Of a DNA stretch of 64,000 bases, positions 25,672 through 33,662 are shown one piece after another. The notes below the pieces were generated by a model. It was not told where the DNA came from and searched no databases. It worked only from the letters and a program-made list of their open reading frames with translations. A program made the translations under genes and the position numbers. The stretch is from Candidatus Kosakonia sp. 282A-S69 (GTDB taxonomy: Bacteria > Pseudomonadota > Gammaproteobacteria > Enterobacterales > Enterobacteriaceae): positions 1,808,484 through 1,872,483 of the forward strand of contig NZ_JAROAU010000003.1 of assembly GCF_029433855.1 (NCBI RefSeq), given 5' to 3'. Position 1 is the first letter of the stretch. Each line of letters begins with the position of its first letter.

Positions 25672-27834
25672 TCAATCCTGTCGCTGGCGATGCTGCTGTA
25701 ACAGCGTCTCCAGCGGCAACGGCGCGCTAAAGTAGAAGCCCTGCAACTGATCGCAACCCGCGTCACGCAGCAGCGCCATTTGCGCTTCGTTCTCCACCCC
25801 TTCCGCGACTACCTGCATCCCCAGCGCGCAGGCAATGCGGATTGTACCGCTCACTAATATCGAAGCCTGCTCATCGCTGTCCACCAGTCCCGCCAGCGAT
25901 TTATCAATCTTGACGGTGTCGAAATTAAAACGCCGCAGATAGCCAATGCTGGAGTAACCGGTGCCGAAATCATCGAGCGCAACCGCTGTACCCAGCGCTT
26001 TTAAATTGGCGATCGCCGCTTGTGCGCGCTCCGGGTTCTCCAGCACGTACGTTTCCGTCACCTCCAGTTGCAGGCGCTGCGCGGGAAAGCGGCAGCTCTC
26101 CAGCACATGCGCCACTTTGTCTTCAAACTCGGGATCGCGAAACTGCGCGGGGGAGATGTTGACCGACAGTTTGAGCCCCGCCTGCGGACAGAGATCGCGA
26201 CAGGCGCGACGCAGGACAAACTGCCCCAGCGCGTAAATCAGGCCGCTGGTTTCAGCAATCGGGATAAACTCGTCCGGTTTTAGCTCCCCTTCCGGCCGGC
26301 GCGGCCAGCGCGCCAGCGCTTCAACGCCGCTCATCTCGCCGCTGCGGGCATCAATAATGGGTTGATACCAGACGTCAAACTCCTCCCGCTCCAGCCCGTT
26401 GCGGATATCGGTTTCAATCATCAGTTGCCGCTCGCGGGCGCTATTTAGCGCAGCGTCATAGTGCGTTATCCGCGCTTTGCCGCACATTTTCGAATGGTAC
26501 ATGGCGATATCGGCGCGGCGAAACAGCTCGGAGCTCGAGCACTCCACCAGCGTTCCGCTGGCGATGCCGATACTGGCGCTGATATGCAGCGTGCGTTTGC
26601 CAATGCGCACCGGCGCGCAGAAGTAGTCGAGCACCTTTTGCGCAAAGTCGCTCGCTTTTTCAACCGACCACGGCCCGCTCAGGGTCATGGCGAACTCATC
26701 CCCGCCCATGCGCGCCAGCATGCCTTCGGTCGGTACTTTTTCCTGCAACGTCTGCGCAATAGTGACAATCAGCCGGTCGCCCACGTCATGACCGTAGATG
26801 TCGTTCACATCTTTAAAGCCATCGAGATCGATAAATACCACGCTTATCAGGTCGCTATTGCCCCACTCGCTCCACTGCTCCAGCTGCTCTATCAGCGCGC
26901 GTCGGTTGGGTAGGCGGCTAAGCCAGTCAGTTAACGCAATGCTACGCGCCAGCTTTTCCCCTTTCGCCAGCTTATAGAGCCCCGCGCTACTGAGCACAAT
27001 AAACAGCAGGATAAGGCCTGAAGCGAGCATCGCGATTTGGCGGATCTCATCTGCCGCCGCGTCGGCCGCTTCCGCGCCCGGGAAGTGCGGCTTCCAGCTC
27101 ATATAACCGAGAAATTCGTCGGCGGAGCCGTGCAATGGCATGCTGCTCGCGGGCGTGTCTTGCAACGTCAGCCGCAGATCCTGGATCTGAAAGGTACTGC
27201 CGAGTTCGCTAAGTAGCTCATCATCAAGATGACGGGTCATCACTAAATAGCGACGCGCGCTGCCCTGCCTCTCAAGCCGCCCCGATACCGGGCGGATCAG
27301 GCCAATGCTGACAAACGCTACCCCCCAACGTGTGCGGGTTATCCCGGCGAAAATGTCCTTACCCTGCTGCAGTGCCGCAGCGTGGTTGCGGATAAGCGCT
27401 GCCAGCCCGTCGCCAAAAAAGGCGAGATTACGCTCGGAAAAGGGCTGGCTGCGAAACGCGCCCCACACCACCGTGAAGTGCTCATCCAGCACAAAGGTGC
27501 CGTCATACAGGTTATCGACTTTAAAACCCGCGCCCCAGGTGTTGTAGAGCCAGCCGGTATCGATTGGCGTACGGTAGACGACGCGCACCGCTTCATCCCA
27601 GACCGCGTTATCGAGGCCGAGGGATCGCATTCTGTTGACTGAAGTCTGGATCGCACCCTGAACGGCGAGCGCCGCGCGGTGCTCATCGATTTCATTCGCT
27701 TTACTGCTAATCAGATGCAGTGAGAGGTAGAGGAGCGCAACGACGGAGATGATAAGCCCCACCCCCGCCAGAAAAATCATCACAAAGAGCGTTCTTGCTG
27801 TGGGGATATTGCGCCAGCTTAGCGGAGTGAGCAT
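25672..27834 (-). CDS. CHASE4-like sensor diguanylate cyclase/phosphodiesterase (GGDEF-EAL)
   Basis: Membrane c-di-GMP protein, 720 residues. A helix at about 15-40 and another at about 266-290 enclose a periplasmic region that resembles CHASE4 (NAVWDEA near residue 76). GGDEF is intact at 377-381. The EAL domain is intact too: Glu505 in EALARW, Asn559 in SVNIS, EVTET at 591-595, DDFGTG at 621-626, Lys642 and EGVEN at 679-683. No RxxD inhibitory site precedes GGDEF. Both activities are therefore possible and the net one cannot be told. No K-12 gene occupies this place between ydgD and mdtI. Confidence 0.9.
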   Translation of the reverse strand: MLTPLSWRNIPTARTLFVMIFLAGVGLIISVVALLYLSLHLISSKANEIDEHRAALAVQGAIQTSVNRMRSLGLDNAVWDEAVRVVYRTPIDTGWLYNTWGAGFKVDNLYDGTFVLDEHFTVVWGAFRSQPFSERNLAFFGDGLAALIRNHAAALQQGKDIFAGITRTRWGVAFVSIGLIRPVSGRLERQGSARRYLVMTRHLDDELLSELGSTFQIQDLRLTLQDTPASSMPLHGSADEFLGYMSWKPHFPGAEAADAAADEIRQIAMLASGLILLFIVLSSAGLYKLAKGEKLARSIALTDWLSRLPNRRALIEQLEQWSEWGNSDLISVVFIDLDGFKDVNDIYGHDVGDRLIVTIAQTLQEKVPTEGMLARMGGDEFAMTLSGPWSVEKASDFAQKVLDYFCAPVRIGKRTLHISASIGIASGTLVECSSSELFRRADIAMYHSKMCGKARITHYDAALNSARERQLMIETDIRNGLEREEFDVWYQPIIDARSGEMSGVEALARWPRRPEGELKPDEFIPIAETSGLIYALGQFVLRRACRDLCPQAGLKLSVNISPAQFRDPEFEDKVAHVLESCRFPAQRLQLEVTETYVLENPERAQAAIANLKALGTAVALDDFGTGYSSIGYLRRFNFDTVKIDKSLAGLVDSDEQASILVSGTIRIACALGMQVVAEGVENEAQMALLRDAGCDQLQGFYFSAPLPLETLLQQHRQRQD

Positions 27835-27903
27835 CGACGACCCTTACTGGTGTCCCGTAACGTTTGTTATTGTCCTCTAAGCGTAATACAGCCCACAAAT
27901 TTC

Positions 27904-27925
27904 GTTGCCCGCAAAAGCGGGCAAC
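27904..27925 (-). terminator. Hairpin after mdtI
   Basis: GTTGCCCGC and GCGGGCAAC form a perfect 9-bp stem around AAAA (TTTT on the transcript strand), six bases beyond the mdtI stop. The following sequence GAAATTT is only weakly T-rich. Confidence 0.7.
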
Positions 27926-27931
27926 ATCACA

Positions 27932-28261
27932 TCAGGCAAGTTTTATCAGCATCATCCCGATAAGCAGCAGCGCCAGACCGATCCAGCCTTTGCCATTAAG
28001 GCGCTGGCCGAAGAGGATCCAGCCGGCGGCGAGCGTTGCCACGATCCCGAAACCGCCCCACAGGGCGTAGGCGACGGAGAGATCAATCCCCTTTACCGCC
28101 TGCGACAAGGCGCTGAACGCCGCCAGCACCGCCACTAACGATCCGCAGCCATAGAGTTTGCGGCGAAAACCGTCAGAAAGTTTTAAAAAGATATTGGCGA
28201 CAATTTCCAGAATAATGGCCATCGCCAGCCATAATGCGTGCATCCACTCAAGCAGTAACAT
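27932..28261 (-). CDS. mdtI: Spermidine export protein MdtI
   Basis: Small multidrug resistance subunit (109 residues, four helices) that forms a heteromeric spermidine exporter with MdtJ. The SMR signature with Glu in [20 protein letters not shown] is present, as are the blocks [15 protein letters not shown] and [14 protein letters not shown]. It overlaps the end of mdtJ by 14 bases, so the two are translationally coupled. With SpeG it forms the cell's protection against excess spermidine. Confidence 0.96.
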   Translation of the reverse strand: MLLLEWMHALWLAMAIILEIVANIFLKLSDGFRRKLYGCGSLVAVLAAFSALSQAVKGIDLSVAYALWGGFGIVATLAAGWILFGQRLNGKGWIGLALLLIGMMLIKLA

Positions 28262-28604
28262 GGCCCTGCTCCTGACGTGGGGCTTTGCGCGTGCCGGACT
28301 TAATCAGCACAATGCCGAGCGCCAGCGCCACCAGACCCGCCGCTTTCATCGGTGAGAGAGGTTCATCAAACAGCAGCACGCTAAACAGCGTAATAATGGC
28401 GATACCGACCCCTTCCCATAATGCGTAGGCCACGCCGAGGGCGATTTTTTTCACTGCAAACGCCAGGAAAATATAGGAACAGGTGATCATCACCAGCATT
28501 AAAATAAAACCGCTATGGCTGTCGTTAATACTTGCCCATTTCATTGATAGCGTACCGGTTATTTCCGAGACAATCGCCATCGCTAATAAAATCCAGTAAA
28601 TCAT
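28248..28604 (-). CDS. mdtJ: Spermidine export protein MdtJ
   Basis: SMR partner of MdtI, 118 residues, four helices, with the membrane glutamate in [20 protein letters not shown] and the block [25 protein letters not shown] lies well placed before the ATG at 28604. Upstream is a leader with a short reading frame (see mdtU), fitting the spermidine-responsive control of this operon in E. coli. Confidence 0.96.
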   Translation of the reverse strand: MIYWILLAMAIVSEITGTLSMKWASINDSHSGFILMLVMITCSYIFLAFAVKKIALGVAYALWEGVGIAIITLFSVLLFDEPLSPMKAAGLVALALGIVLIKSGTRKAPRQEQGHVTA

Positions 28605-28711
28605 ATTTTTTCTCCTGCTTGAGAATAGAGATCCTTGCGATTTACCGCATCGCGGAAAACCGTAAAAAAATTAACAGTTGCGCACAGAGCGCAGGATCGG
28701 GCAGGAGAGAA

Positions 28712-28810
28712 CTACAGCGCAGTGCGCCAGTATTGTTCGCCCGCAGGCGGGCAGCAGAAGGAGACAGGAAGTGAAAAACAGGGGGTAAGACTACTGAACC
28801 GAATGTCCAT
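28712..28810 (-). CDS. mdtU: Leader reading frame at the mdtU position
   Basis: A 32-codon frame, MDIRFSSLTPCFSLPVSFCC then PPAGEQYWRTAL, ends 107 bases before mdtJ. E. coli has a small upstream frame, mdtU, in the mdtJI leader whose translation responds to spermidine; position and size agree, and the Cys-Cys-Pro-Pro stretch is the kind that stalls ribosomes. The segment between its stop and mdtJ has GCGAT/ATCGC and ACCGC/GCGGT complementary pairs that could form alternative hairpins. No ribosome site is obvious. I rely on position and length, not on a remembered sequence match. Confidence 0.55.
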   Translation of the reverse strand: MDIRFSSLTPCFSLPVSFCCPPAGEQYWRTAL

Positions 28811-28966
28811 ATTTTTACAATTTACCGCGCGTTGCTTCTCTTCGTGGCGGTTAAAAATTGTCCTCAGTTGTTGTACATGCCTTATATTTAGCACAAGCTA
28901 AGATTTTACTCAAAGTATTTTCAATTCTTTACCGCTCACCAAATTAATTAAACGAAGAGTAAACGA

Positions 28967-28993
28967 ACGCTGCCGGTTTATTTCCGGCAGCGT
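28967..28993 (-). terminator. Terminator after the AI-2E transporter gene
   Basis: ACGCTGCCGG and CCGGCAGCGT form a 10-bp perfect stem with a seven-base loop, eight bases past the stop; TCGTTT follows on the transcript strand. Confidence 0.8.
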
Positions 28994-29001
28994 ATTGCGT
29001 T

Positions 29002-30072
29002 TTATTCTGCAGGCGTATTTAGCGCATTCGCACGCGCTTCTGCCAGTAAATTCCATGAGGAGATAAAGAGACCTGCAATCAGTGGCCCGAGTACGAAACC
29101 GTTGATGCCAAAGAATTGCAAACCGCCAAGGGTGGTCAGCAAGATGAGGTAGTCCGGCATGCGGGTATCTTTCCCCACCAGCAGCGGCCGCAACAGGTTG
29201 TCCGCCAGCCCGACCACAATCACAAAGTAGAGGGTCAGCAGTGTTGCGGTGAGCAACTCACCCGTGGAGTAGAGGAAGATCACCGCCGGGATCCAGATAA
29301 GCGCGGTACCGACCGCCGGGACCAGCGACAGGAACGCCATCAGCGCGCCCCATAGCAGGCTGCCGCTCAGGCCTGCGAACCAGAAGCCAATCCCGCCCAT
29401 TGCCCCCTGTACAATCGCCACCACCAGCGTTCCTTTGACCGTTGCGCGCGCCACACCGGCAAATTTCAGGAACAAACGGCGTTTGATTTTGGCCGACAGC
29501 GGCATGTCCTCATAGATTTTCTTCACCAGCGCGGCACCATCTTTCAGCAGGAAAAAGAGCAGATAGACCATCAGTGAGAAGCTGATGGTTAACCCCAGCG
29601 TCCCCTTACCGATAATCACCGCGCTGCCTGCCAGATAACGCCCGACGCTGAGCGCCGCACCGGAGAGTTTTTCGCGGATGGCTTCTACCGAATCGAAATT
29701 GTTTTCGCGCAGCGCATGTTTTGCCCACTCCGGCAGGTGCGCAATACCGTTGCTTAACAGCTGCGGCAGATCTGTCGCGTTGGTTTGCAGACGCTGGTAA
29801 AGGGCGTTGATCTCAACCACCAGCGATGAGATCACGATCATCATTGGAATAAAGACGAGGATACAGATCAGCAGCACGGTAATCAGTGAGGCGATACCGT
29901 TTCGCCCGCGCAGTAGCCCGGTGAGCTTTGTACGCAGCGGATAGAAGATCAACGCCAGGATCACCGCCCAGATGATGGCGGAGTAGTAAGGCTGGATCAG
30001 GGTGAAAAACGCCACGCTGACCAGTAATAACAAAATGATAAAAAAGAAGTTGTTGCTTTTGAGCGTTGTCAT
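29002..30072 (-). CDS. AI-2E-family transporter
   Basis: A 356-residue polytopic membrane protein of the AI-2 exporter superfamily (PerM, TqsA, YdiK). It has paired N-terminal helices, a soluble middle region (about 90-150) and C-terminal helices with the family blocks GGIGFWFAGLSGSLLWGALMAF and DNLLRPLLVGKDTRMP. E. coli K-12 has tqsA at this position, but this sequence is not a close TqsA or YdiK match, so no symbol is given. Family members export autoinducer-2 or act as cation/proton antiporters; the substrate here is unknown. Confidence 0.85.
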   Translation of the reverse strand: MTTLKSNNFFFIILLLLVSVAFFTLIQPYYSAIIWAVILALIFYPLRTKLTGLLRGRNGIASLITVLLICILVFIPMMIVISSLVVEINALYQRLQTNATDLPQLLSNGIAHLPEWAKHALRENNFDSVEAIREKLSGAALSVGRYLAGSAVIIGKGTLGLTISFSLMVYLLFFLLKDGAALVKKIYEDMPLSAKIKRRLFLKFAGVARATVKGTLVVAIVQGAMGGIGFWFAGLSGSLLWGALMAFLSLVPAVGTALIWIPAVIFLYSTGELLTATLLTLYFVIVVGLADNLLRPLLVGKDTRMPDYLILLTTLGGLQFFGINGFVLGPLIAGLFISSWNLLAEARANALNTPAE

Positions 30073-30237
30073 GCGGACCGTCCAATGGAAAGATTCTCTC
30101 TAAGTGTAGTGGCTTACCCTTTGATTGCAAAAGCATTAACCGGCTAAACATGCAGCCCGCCGCCCGCACGCTGAAAATGATTGTGCAAAAAATTGCCAAT
30201 ATCATCAGGATCTTTCAACGATCCTGCCTCCAGGGGG

Positions 30238-30279
30238 TTGATCCTTTCGTGCGAACAACGATACTGTATTTATATACAG
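30238..30279 (+). promoter_or_regulatory. SOS promoter with LexA box of umuDC
   Basis: CTGTATTTATATACAG at 30264-30279 is a LexA box with perfect CTGT and ACAG ends and an AT-rich centre. TTGATC (30238-30243) and TACTGT (30262-30267) spaced by 18 form the promoter, the same hexamers as I recall for E. coli umuDC, so LexA covers the -10 region. The start codon of umuD follows 26 bases after the box. Confidence 0.93.
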
Positions 30280-30304
30280 TAATAATAAAAGATCGACACC
30301 CATT

Positions 30305-30685
30305 ATGACTACCAGCGCTTTTCCCAGTCCGGCTGCGGACTACATTGAAGATGCGATCGACCTGGTGAGCAGCCTGATCGCCCACCCGTCGGCCACCTAT
30401 GTGATGCGGGCTTCCAGTGACGCGATGTGCGAGGCGGCGATCCTGCCGGGCTCGCTGTTACTGGTCGACACCAGCCTGCAACCGGGCGATGGCGATATTG
30501 TTGTCGCCCGCCTGTTAAGCGGTTTTATGGTAAAGCGGCTGCGGTTGCGGCCCTGGCCGCAGCTGGTGGCGGATAACCCCGCCTACCCGGCGATCAAGAT
30601 CGATGAAGAGGAAGGCGCGCATATTGTTGGCGTCGTGACGACCGTGATCACTTTGCCGCCCCGCCATCATGTACGCGCTCGTTGA
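30305..30685 (+). CDS. umuD: UmuD'-like polymerase V subunit without cleavage site or catalytic serine
   Basis: Accessory subunit of translesion polymerase V (UmuD'2C). In E. coli, UmuD loses its first 24 residues by RecA-stimulated self-cleavage at Cys24-Gly25, using Ser60 and Lys97. This protein starts MTTSAFPSPAADY, aligning from E. coli residue 21, so the arm and the cleavage pair are gone. The catalytic serine (E. coli SGDSM) is Ala40 here (SSDAM, GCG at 30422-30424), while Lys77 matches Lys97; both sit at the same offset of 20. The LexA-controlled promoter leaves no room for a longer N-terminus. It therefore resembles a ready-made UmuD'. The 126-residue frame overlaps umuC by 17 bases. 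Confidence 0.88.
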   Translation: MTTSAFPSPAADYIEDAIDLVSSLIAHPSATYVMRASSDAMCEAAILPGSLLLVDTSLQPGDGDIVVARLLSGFMVKRLRLRPWPQLVADNPAYPAIKIDEEEGAHIVGVVTTVITLPPRHHVRAR

Positions 30686-31922
30686 TGTTAACTCGTTTTA
30701 TACCAGCTGTGAGACTGTCTTCCGGCCCGATTTACTCGGTAAACCGGTGGTGGTGTTATCCAATAACGATGGCTGCGTGATCTCCCGCTCGGCTGAAGCT
30801 AAAGCGCTCGGCATCACCATGGCTGACCCCTACTTCAAGCAGAAGGCGCTGATGGAGCGTCACGGCGTGGCAGTGTTCAGCAGTAACTACGCCCTGTATG
30901 GCGATATGAGCCACCGGGTGATGACGCTGCTGGAGGAGCTCTGTCCGGCGGTGGATATTTACAGTATCGATGAAGCGTTTGTGGATTTGACCGGCATTCC
31001 GCAGCTGCGCGAGTTTGGGCGCACCCTGCGTAACGCCATTTATCAGCGCACCATGCTCACCGTCGGCGTCGGCATTGCGCCGACGAAAACGCTGGCAAAG
31101 CTGGCAAATAACGCCGCGAAAAAGTGGCCGGAGGCCTCGGGCGGCGTGGTGGATCTGTCGCGCCAGGCGCAGCAAGTAAAGCTGATGGCCGCCCTGCCGG
31201 TAGGTGAAGTGTGGGGAATTGGTCGCCGCCTGAGTAAGCGGCTGGAGGCGATGGGGATTGATACCGTACTTAAGCTGGCGCAGAGCGATTTATGGTTTAT
31301 CCGCAAAAACTTCAGCGTGGTGCTGGAGCGAACGGTACGTGAACTACGCGGGGAACCCTGCCTTGGGTTTGCCGAATTTGCACCGGCGAAGCACGAGATC
31401 ATCAGTTCCCGCTCCTTTGGTGAACGCGTCAGCGACTACGCATCGGTACGCGAAGGCATCTGCACCTGGGCGGCGCGGGCCGCTGAAAAACTGCGCGCAG
31501 ATCATCAATATTGCCGCTATGTCGGCGCTTTTATTAAGAGTAGCCCCCACGATGATGACGAACCTTATTACAGCAACAGCGCAGGCATTCGCTTACTGAC
31601 GCCAACGCATGACACCCGCGATATTATTGCGGCGGCAACGCGTAGCCTGGATATTATCTGGAAGCAAGGCCCGAGATATCAAAAAGCGGGCGTTATGCTG
31701 GGGGATTTTTTTAGCAAAGGTGTCGCGCAACTTAATTTATTCGATGAATTTTCTCCGCGAGAAAATAGCGAATCGCTAATGAATGTTTTAGACACGCTTA
31801 ATAAAAAGGGAAATAAATTATGGTTTGCCGGCCAGGGTGTTACGCCAGGCTGGAAGATGAAGCGCTCTCTGCTCTCCCCCGCCTGGACCACACGCTTAGC
31901 GGATGTTCCGCTTGTCGGTTAG
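30669..31922 (+). CDS. umuC: Y-family translesion DNA polymerase V catalytic subunit UmuC
   Basis: Error-prone polymerase that copies past abasic sites and UV lesions with UmuD'. It is full length (417 residues; E. coli 422). Catalytic acidic residues are Asp6 (MYALVDVNSF) and Asp101-Glu102 (SIDEAF). The thumb/little-finger region is intact and the beta-clamp-binding motif QLNLF is at 354-358. It begins inside umuD, implying coupled translation, and its stop overlaps the stop of convergent smrA by four bases. Confidence 0.96.
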   Translation: MYALVDVNSFYTSCETVFRPDLLGKPVVVLSNNDGCVISRSAEAKALGITMADPYFKQKALMERHGVAVFSSNYALYGDMSHRVMTLLEELCPAVDIYSIDEAFVDLTGIPQLREFGRTLRNAIYQRTMLTVGVGIAPTKTLAKLANNAAKKWPEASGGVVDLSRQAQQVKLMAALPVGEVWGIGRRLSKRLEAMGIDTVLKLAQSDLWFIRKNFSVVLERTVRELRGEPCLGFAEFAPAKHEIISSRSFGERVSDYASVREGICTWAARAAEKLRADHQYCRYVGAFIKSSPHDDDEPYYSNSAGIRLLTPTHDTRDIIAAATRSLDIIWKQGPRYQKAGVMLGDFFSKGVAQLNLFDEFSPRENSESLMNVLDTLNKKGNKLWFAGQGVTPGWKMKRSLLSPAWTTRLADVPLVG

Positions 31923-32482
31923 CGGCTGCGCTTGGCGTGCCGCTCCCAGTTCTCCTGTTTTGCCTGTTCGGATTTGCGTAGAGCGACATAACATGCGCCG
32001 CTACCGCCGTGATGCGGCAACGCCGGGCAGAACGCCTGCACATCCTCAAACTCCGGCAACCAGCGCGCCAGGTAGCTGCGGATGATATTGGCGTGCGAAT
32101 TCTCATCACGCCCTTTTCCGTGAATAATCAATATATTGCGAAGCCCATCTTTGCGGCACTGATGCATAAAGCTAAACAGCATCTGCCGGCACTGCTCAAC
32201 GGGCTGGCGTAGCAGGTTCAGGCTTGCCTGCTGGGTGTATTTGCCCAGCCGCAGTTTATCGAGTACGCCAATTTGCAGCCCTTCACGGCGAAACTCCAGC
32301 GGCGTATCAAGGGCCACCGGGTCAAGAAAACCGGTGGTCAGAAAATTATCGAGTTGCAGGGTGTCAATGCGCTGCAAGGGTCGGGATTTTTGACTCGGGT
32401 GCCAGTGCACATCAGCACTGCGCTTCAGGGGTTGGACATCCTCCATGGCGTCAAGAAACAGTGATTTTTCATCCGGGTTCAT
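31919..32482 (-). CDS. smrA: Smr-domain nuclease-like protein SmrA (YdaL)
   Basis: Small MutS-related domain protein; E. coli SmrA has DNA endonuclease activity. Of 187 residues (the E. coli length), the C-terminal half is the Smr domain with LIIHGKGRDENSHANI and HHGGSGACYVAL. I chose ATG 32482 (MNPDEKSLFLDAM) because GGAGG is eight bases upstream and the length matches. In E. coli it is next to the sRNA mcaS, as here. Confidence 0.94.
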   Translation of the reverse strand: MNPDEKSLFLDAMEDVQPLKRSADVHWHPSQKSRPLQRIDTLQLDNFLTTGFLDPVALDTPLEFRREGLQIGVLDKLRLGKYTQQASLNLLRQPVEQCRQMLFSFMHQCRKDGLRNILIIHGKGRDENSHANIIRSYLARWLPEFEDVQAFCPALPHHGGSGACYVALRKSEQAKQENWERHAKRSR

Positions 32483-32632
32483 GGGGCAGTCCTCCAGCAA
32501 CATCTGCTGAAGTACTATAGCTGGCACAGGGCAGCTTCTCAATGCTGTGAACAAATTATGCGTGTGCTCAAGGTGTTATAAAAAGGGTATAACGGCGTGC
32601 TTTTTTATACCCCTACTCTTTGTTAAATAATC

Positions 32633-32646
32633 GTGAAATTAATCAC
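32633..32646 (+). promoter_or_regulatory. CRP-like site upstream of mcaS
   Basis: GTGA (32633-32636), six bases, then TCAC (32643-32646) form a symmetrical CRP core. Its centre is about 51 bases before the start predicted from the TATAAA -10. McaS of E. coli is CRP-activated. If the alternative TATTAT at 32667-32672 were the -10, the site would sit near -40. Confidence 0.55.
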
Positions 32647-32690
32647 TGATAAAAACTGGCAATAATTATTATGACCGCTATAAATATAAG

Positions 32691-32784
32691 AAAGGCGCAA
32701 GGATCGCGTGCAAAAAATAAAGATTGGATGCTCAGATTGTGTGTACTCTGGAGCCTGACGGATGTCGGCAGGCTCTATTTTTTT
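32691..32784 (+). ncRNA. mcaS: Small regulatory RNA McaS (IsrA)
   Basis: E. coli McaS is a 95-nt Hfq-binding sRNA beside ydaL/smrA that represses csgD, activates flhD and pgaA and sequesters CsrA. Here CTGGCA (32656-32661), 17 bases, and TATAAA (32679-32684) form a promoter with a start near 32691. The transcript of about 94 nt starts near AAAGGCGCAAGGA and contains GTGTGTACTCTGGAG and CTGACGGATGTCG, then ends in a terminator, as I recall for the E. coli RNA. AAGGA and GCGGA-like GGA motifs could still bind CsrA. The 5' half is clearly more diverged than the 3' half. I see nothing else gene-like between 32483 and 32937. Confidence 0.75.
32751..32784 (+). terminator. Terminator of mcaS
   Basis: GAGCCTG (32751-32757) pairs with CAGGCTC (32769-32775); the loop holds a shorter inner stem; TATTTTTTT follows. 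No protein gene precedes it on this strand within 800 bases. Confidence 0.9.
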
Positions 32785-32937
32785 AATTAATAAACTTTAT
32801 TAACCTTATATGTTCTGCATCCACTCACTCTCGAGCGTTATTTCCTTATTGATAACCAATGCCCCCCCTTCCAGGGTATGGTGAGGCACTTTTTTGTTTG
32901 CTAAATTATCGCCGCTATTTAGTGATAAGGACGCCCG

Positions 32938-33453
32938 ATGCTCACCCTGCTCGAAGATAAGATTTCAACCCCGCTTGGCCCGCTGTGGATCATCTGCGAT
33001 GAGCAATTTCAGCTGCGCGCCGTGGAGTGGGAAGAACATGATGCCCGGATGGTTGAACTGCTTAATATTCACTATCGCCGCGAAGGGTATCAGCGCGTGG
33101 CTTCACCTAATCCAGGCGGGCTGAGTCAAAAACTGCAGGACTATTTCAACGGCGATCTGGCGGTAATTGATACGTTGCCGACCGCAACAGGCGGTACCCC
33201 TTTTCAACGTGAAGTTTGGCAGATGCTGCGCACCATCCCCTGCGGTCAGGTGATGCATTATGGTCAACTGGCGACAATTCTTGGTCGTGCGGGCGCGGCG
33301 CGTGCCGTGGGAGCCGCTAATGGTGCCAATCCCATCAGTATTGTGGTGCCCTGCCACCGCGTGATCGGCAGTAATGGCATGCTCACCGGCTATGCGGGCG
33401 GTATGGCCCGTAAAGAGTGGCTGCTGCGCCATGAGCGTTACTTACTATTGTGA
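32938..33453 (+). CDS. ogt: O6-alkylguanine-DNA alkyltransferase Ogt
   Basis: Constitutive suicide repair protein that moves alkyl groups from O6-alkylguanine or O4-alkylthymine to its own cysteine. The active site is Cys139 in VVPCHRVIG, the helix-turn-helix recognition region includes [17 protein letters not shown]. It has 171 residues, the E. coli length. It lies upstream of fnr on the same strand with a 209-bp gap. Confidence 0.96.
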   Translation: MLTLLEDKISTPLGPLWIICDEQFQLRAVEWEEHDARMVELLNIHYRREGYQRVASPNPGGLSQKLQDYFNGDLAVIDTLPTATGGTPFQREVWQMLRTIPCGQVMHYGQLATILGRAGAARAVGAANGANPISIVVPCHRVIGSNGMLTGYAGGMARKEWLLRHERYLLL

Positions 33454-33628
33454 GAAAACAGGTCTGTTTAGTATGCATTTCATGCACTTCGATCGCTAAA
33501 ACCTTAGTGAATTGGTGGAAATTCAATAACATGAGACAAAGTAAGTCTTTACCGTTTCGCTCCACTGTTTCATTTATGGTGAATTGACGTTTTGCCAGGC
33601 TTACGTGCGCCATAAAAAGATGTTAAAA

Positions 33629-33642
33629 TTGACCAATATCAA
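33629..33642 (+). promoter_or_regulatory. FNR autoregulatory site at the fnr start
   Basis: TTGACCAATATCAA matches the FNR consensus with one mismatch and overlaps the end of a TAAAAT -10 (33624-33629). The expected start near 33636 lies inside the site, which is the arrangement by which FNR represses its own gene in E. coli. Confidence 0.82.
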
Positions 33643-33662
33643 TTACGGCGTAGAGCAGACCT

